Shown here piece by piece: positions 24,802 through 24,802 of a DNA stretch of 24,802 bases (its first letter is position 1; each line of letters starts with the position of its first letter). The translations under genes were made by a program, and so were the position numbers. The notes beneath the pieces are model-generated. The model did no database searches, had not been told where the DNA came from, and saw nothing but the letters and a program-made list of their open reading frames with translations. The stretch comes from UBA4661 sp002405405 (GTDB taxonomy: Bacteria; Bacteroidota; Ignavibacteria; Kapaibacteriales; UBA4661), in NCBI GenBank assembly GCA_036847245.1, contig DAIUAL010000020.1:1-24802 (forward strand), read 5' to 3'.

Positions 24802-24802
24802 T

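Noticed and set aside
1..24802. Mobile elements, CRISPR arrays or integrase/attachment sites, including at tRNA-Pro
   Set aside because: No transposase, recombinase, spaced direct repeats or duplicated tRNA end was seen; nothing supports a genomic island at the tRNA.

Overview
The window is 24.8 kb of ordinary chromosomal DNA, densely coding, with no transposase, phage gene or CRISPR array. Protein families and gene styles (SUF Fe-S genes, polyprenyl-phosphate sugar transferase, VWA membrane protein, DUF3108, moderate GC, mixed Shine-Dalgarno use) suggest a Gram-negative member of the Bacteroidota/Chlorobiota neighbourhood, perhaps Kapabacteria-like. That placement is inference from gene content; no 16S or marker tree was possible.

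Layout. (1) 2-2020, plus strand: the 3' part of a hybrid histidine kinase, cut by the window edge, then a small YqaA/DedA-type membrane protein. (2) 2055-8621, minus strand: a plant-type acyl-ACP desaturase, a large VWA membrane protein, a polyprenol-phosphate mannosyltransferase-like GT2, an FkbM-type methyltransferase, and a WcaJ-like phosphoglycosyl transferase that starts glycan assembly. (3) 8717-12874, minus strand: an apparent operon of MtnX-like HAD phosphatase, cytoplasmic VWA protein with a very basic tail, and a chemoreceptor with no external sensor domain. It ends at a strong intrinsic terminator (8717-8748). (4) 12958-21021, plus strand: an Rrf2/IscR-like regulator followed by sufA, sufB, sufC and sufD, an exported protein of unknown function, sufS, an NTF2-like lipoprotein and a DUF805 membrane protein. 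(5) 21074-21196, minus strand: tRNA-Pro(CGG), with a bidirectional terminator between it and DUF805. (6) 21373-24446, plus strand: a lipid-linked oligosaccharide flippase and an O-antigen ligase/polymerase-like protein, overlapping at its 3' end a convergent, window-truncated DUF3108 gene.

How the genes fit together. The SUF block makes Fe-S clusters: SufS supplies sulfur, SufBC2D is the ATP-driven scaffold and SufA a carrier. No SufE or SufU sulfur-transfer partner is in the window. The regulator's promoter carries a palindrome closely matching the IscR type 1 operator, centred on a perfect TATAAT box, which suggests Fe-S-responsive autoregulation of the cluster. The glycan genes on both sides of the SUF block (initiating transferase, GT2 and methyltransferase at the left; flippase and ligase/polymerase at the right) could be two halves of one surface-polysaccharide pathway.

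The most interesting signals are the IscR-like operator/promoter at 12958-12996 together with a hydrophobic 24-codon upstream ORF overlapping the regulator's start, and the exported genes embedded in the SUF operon.
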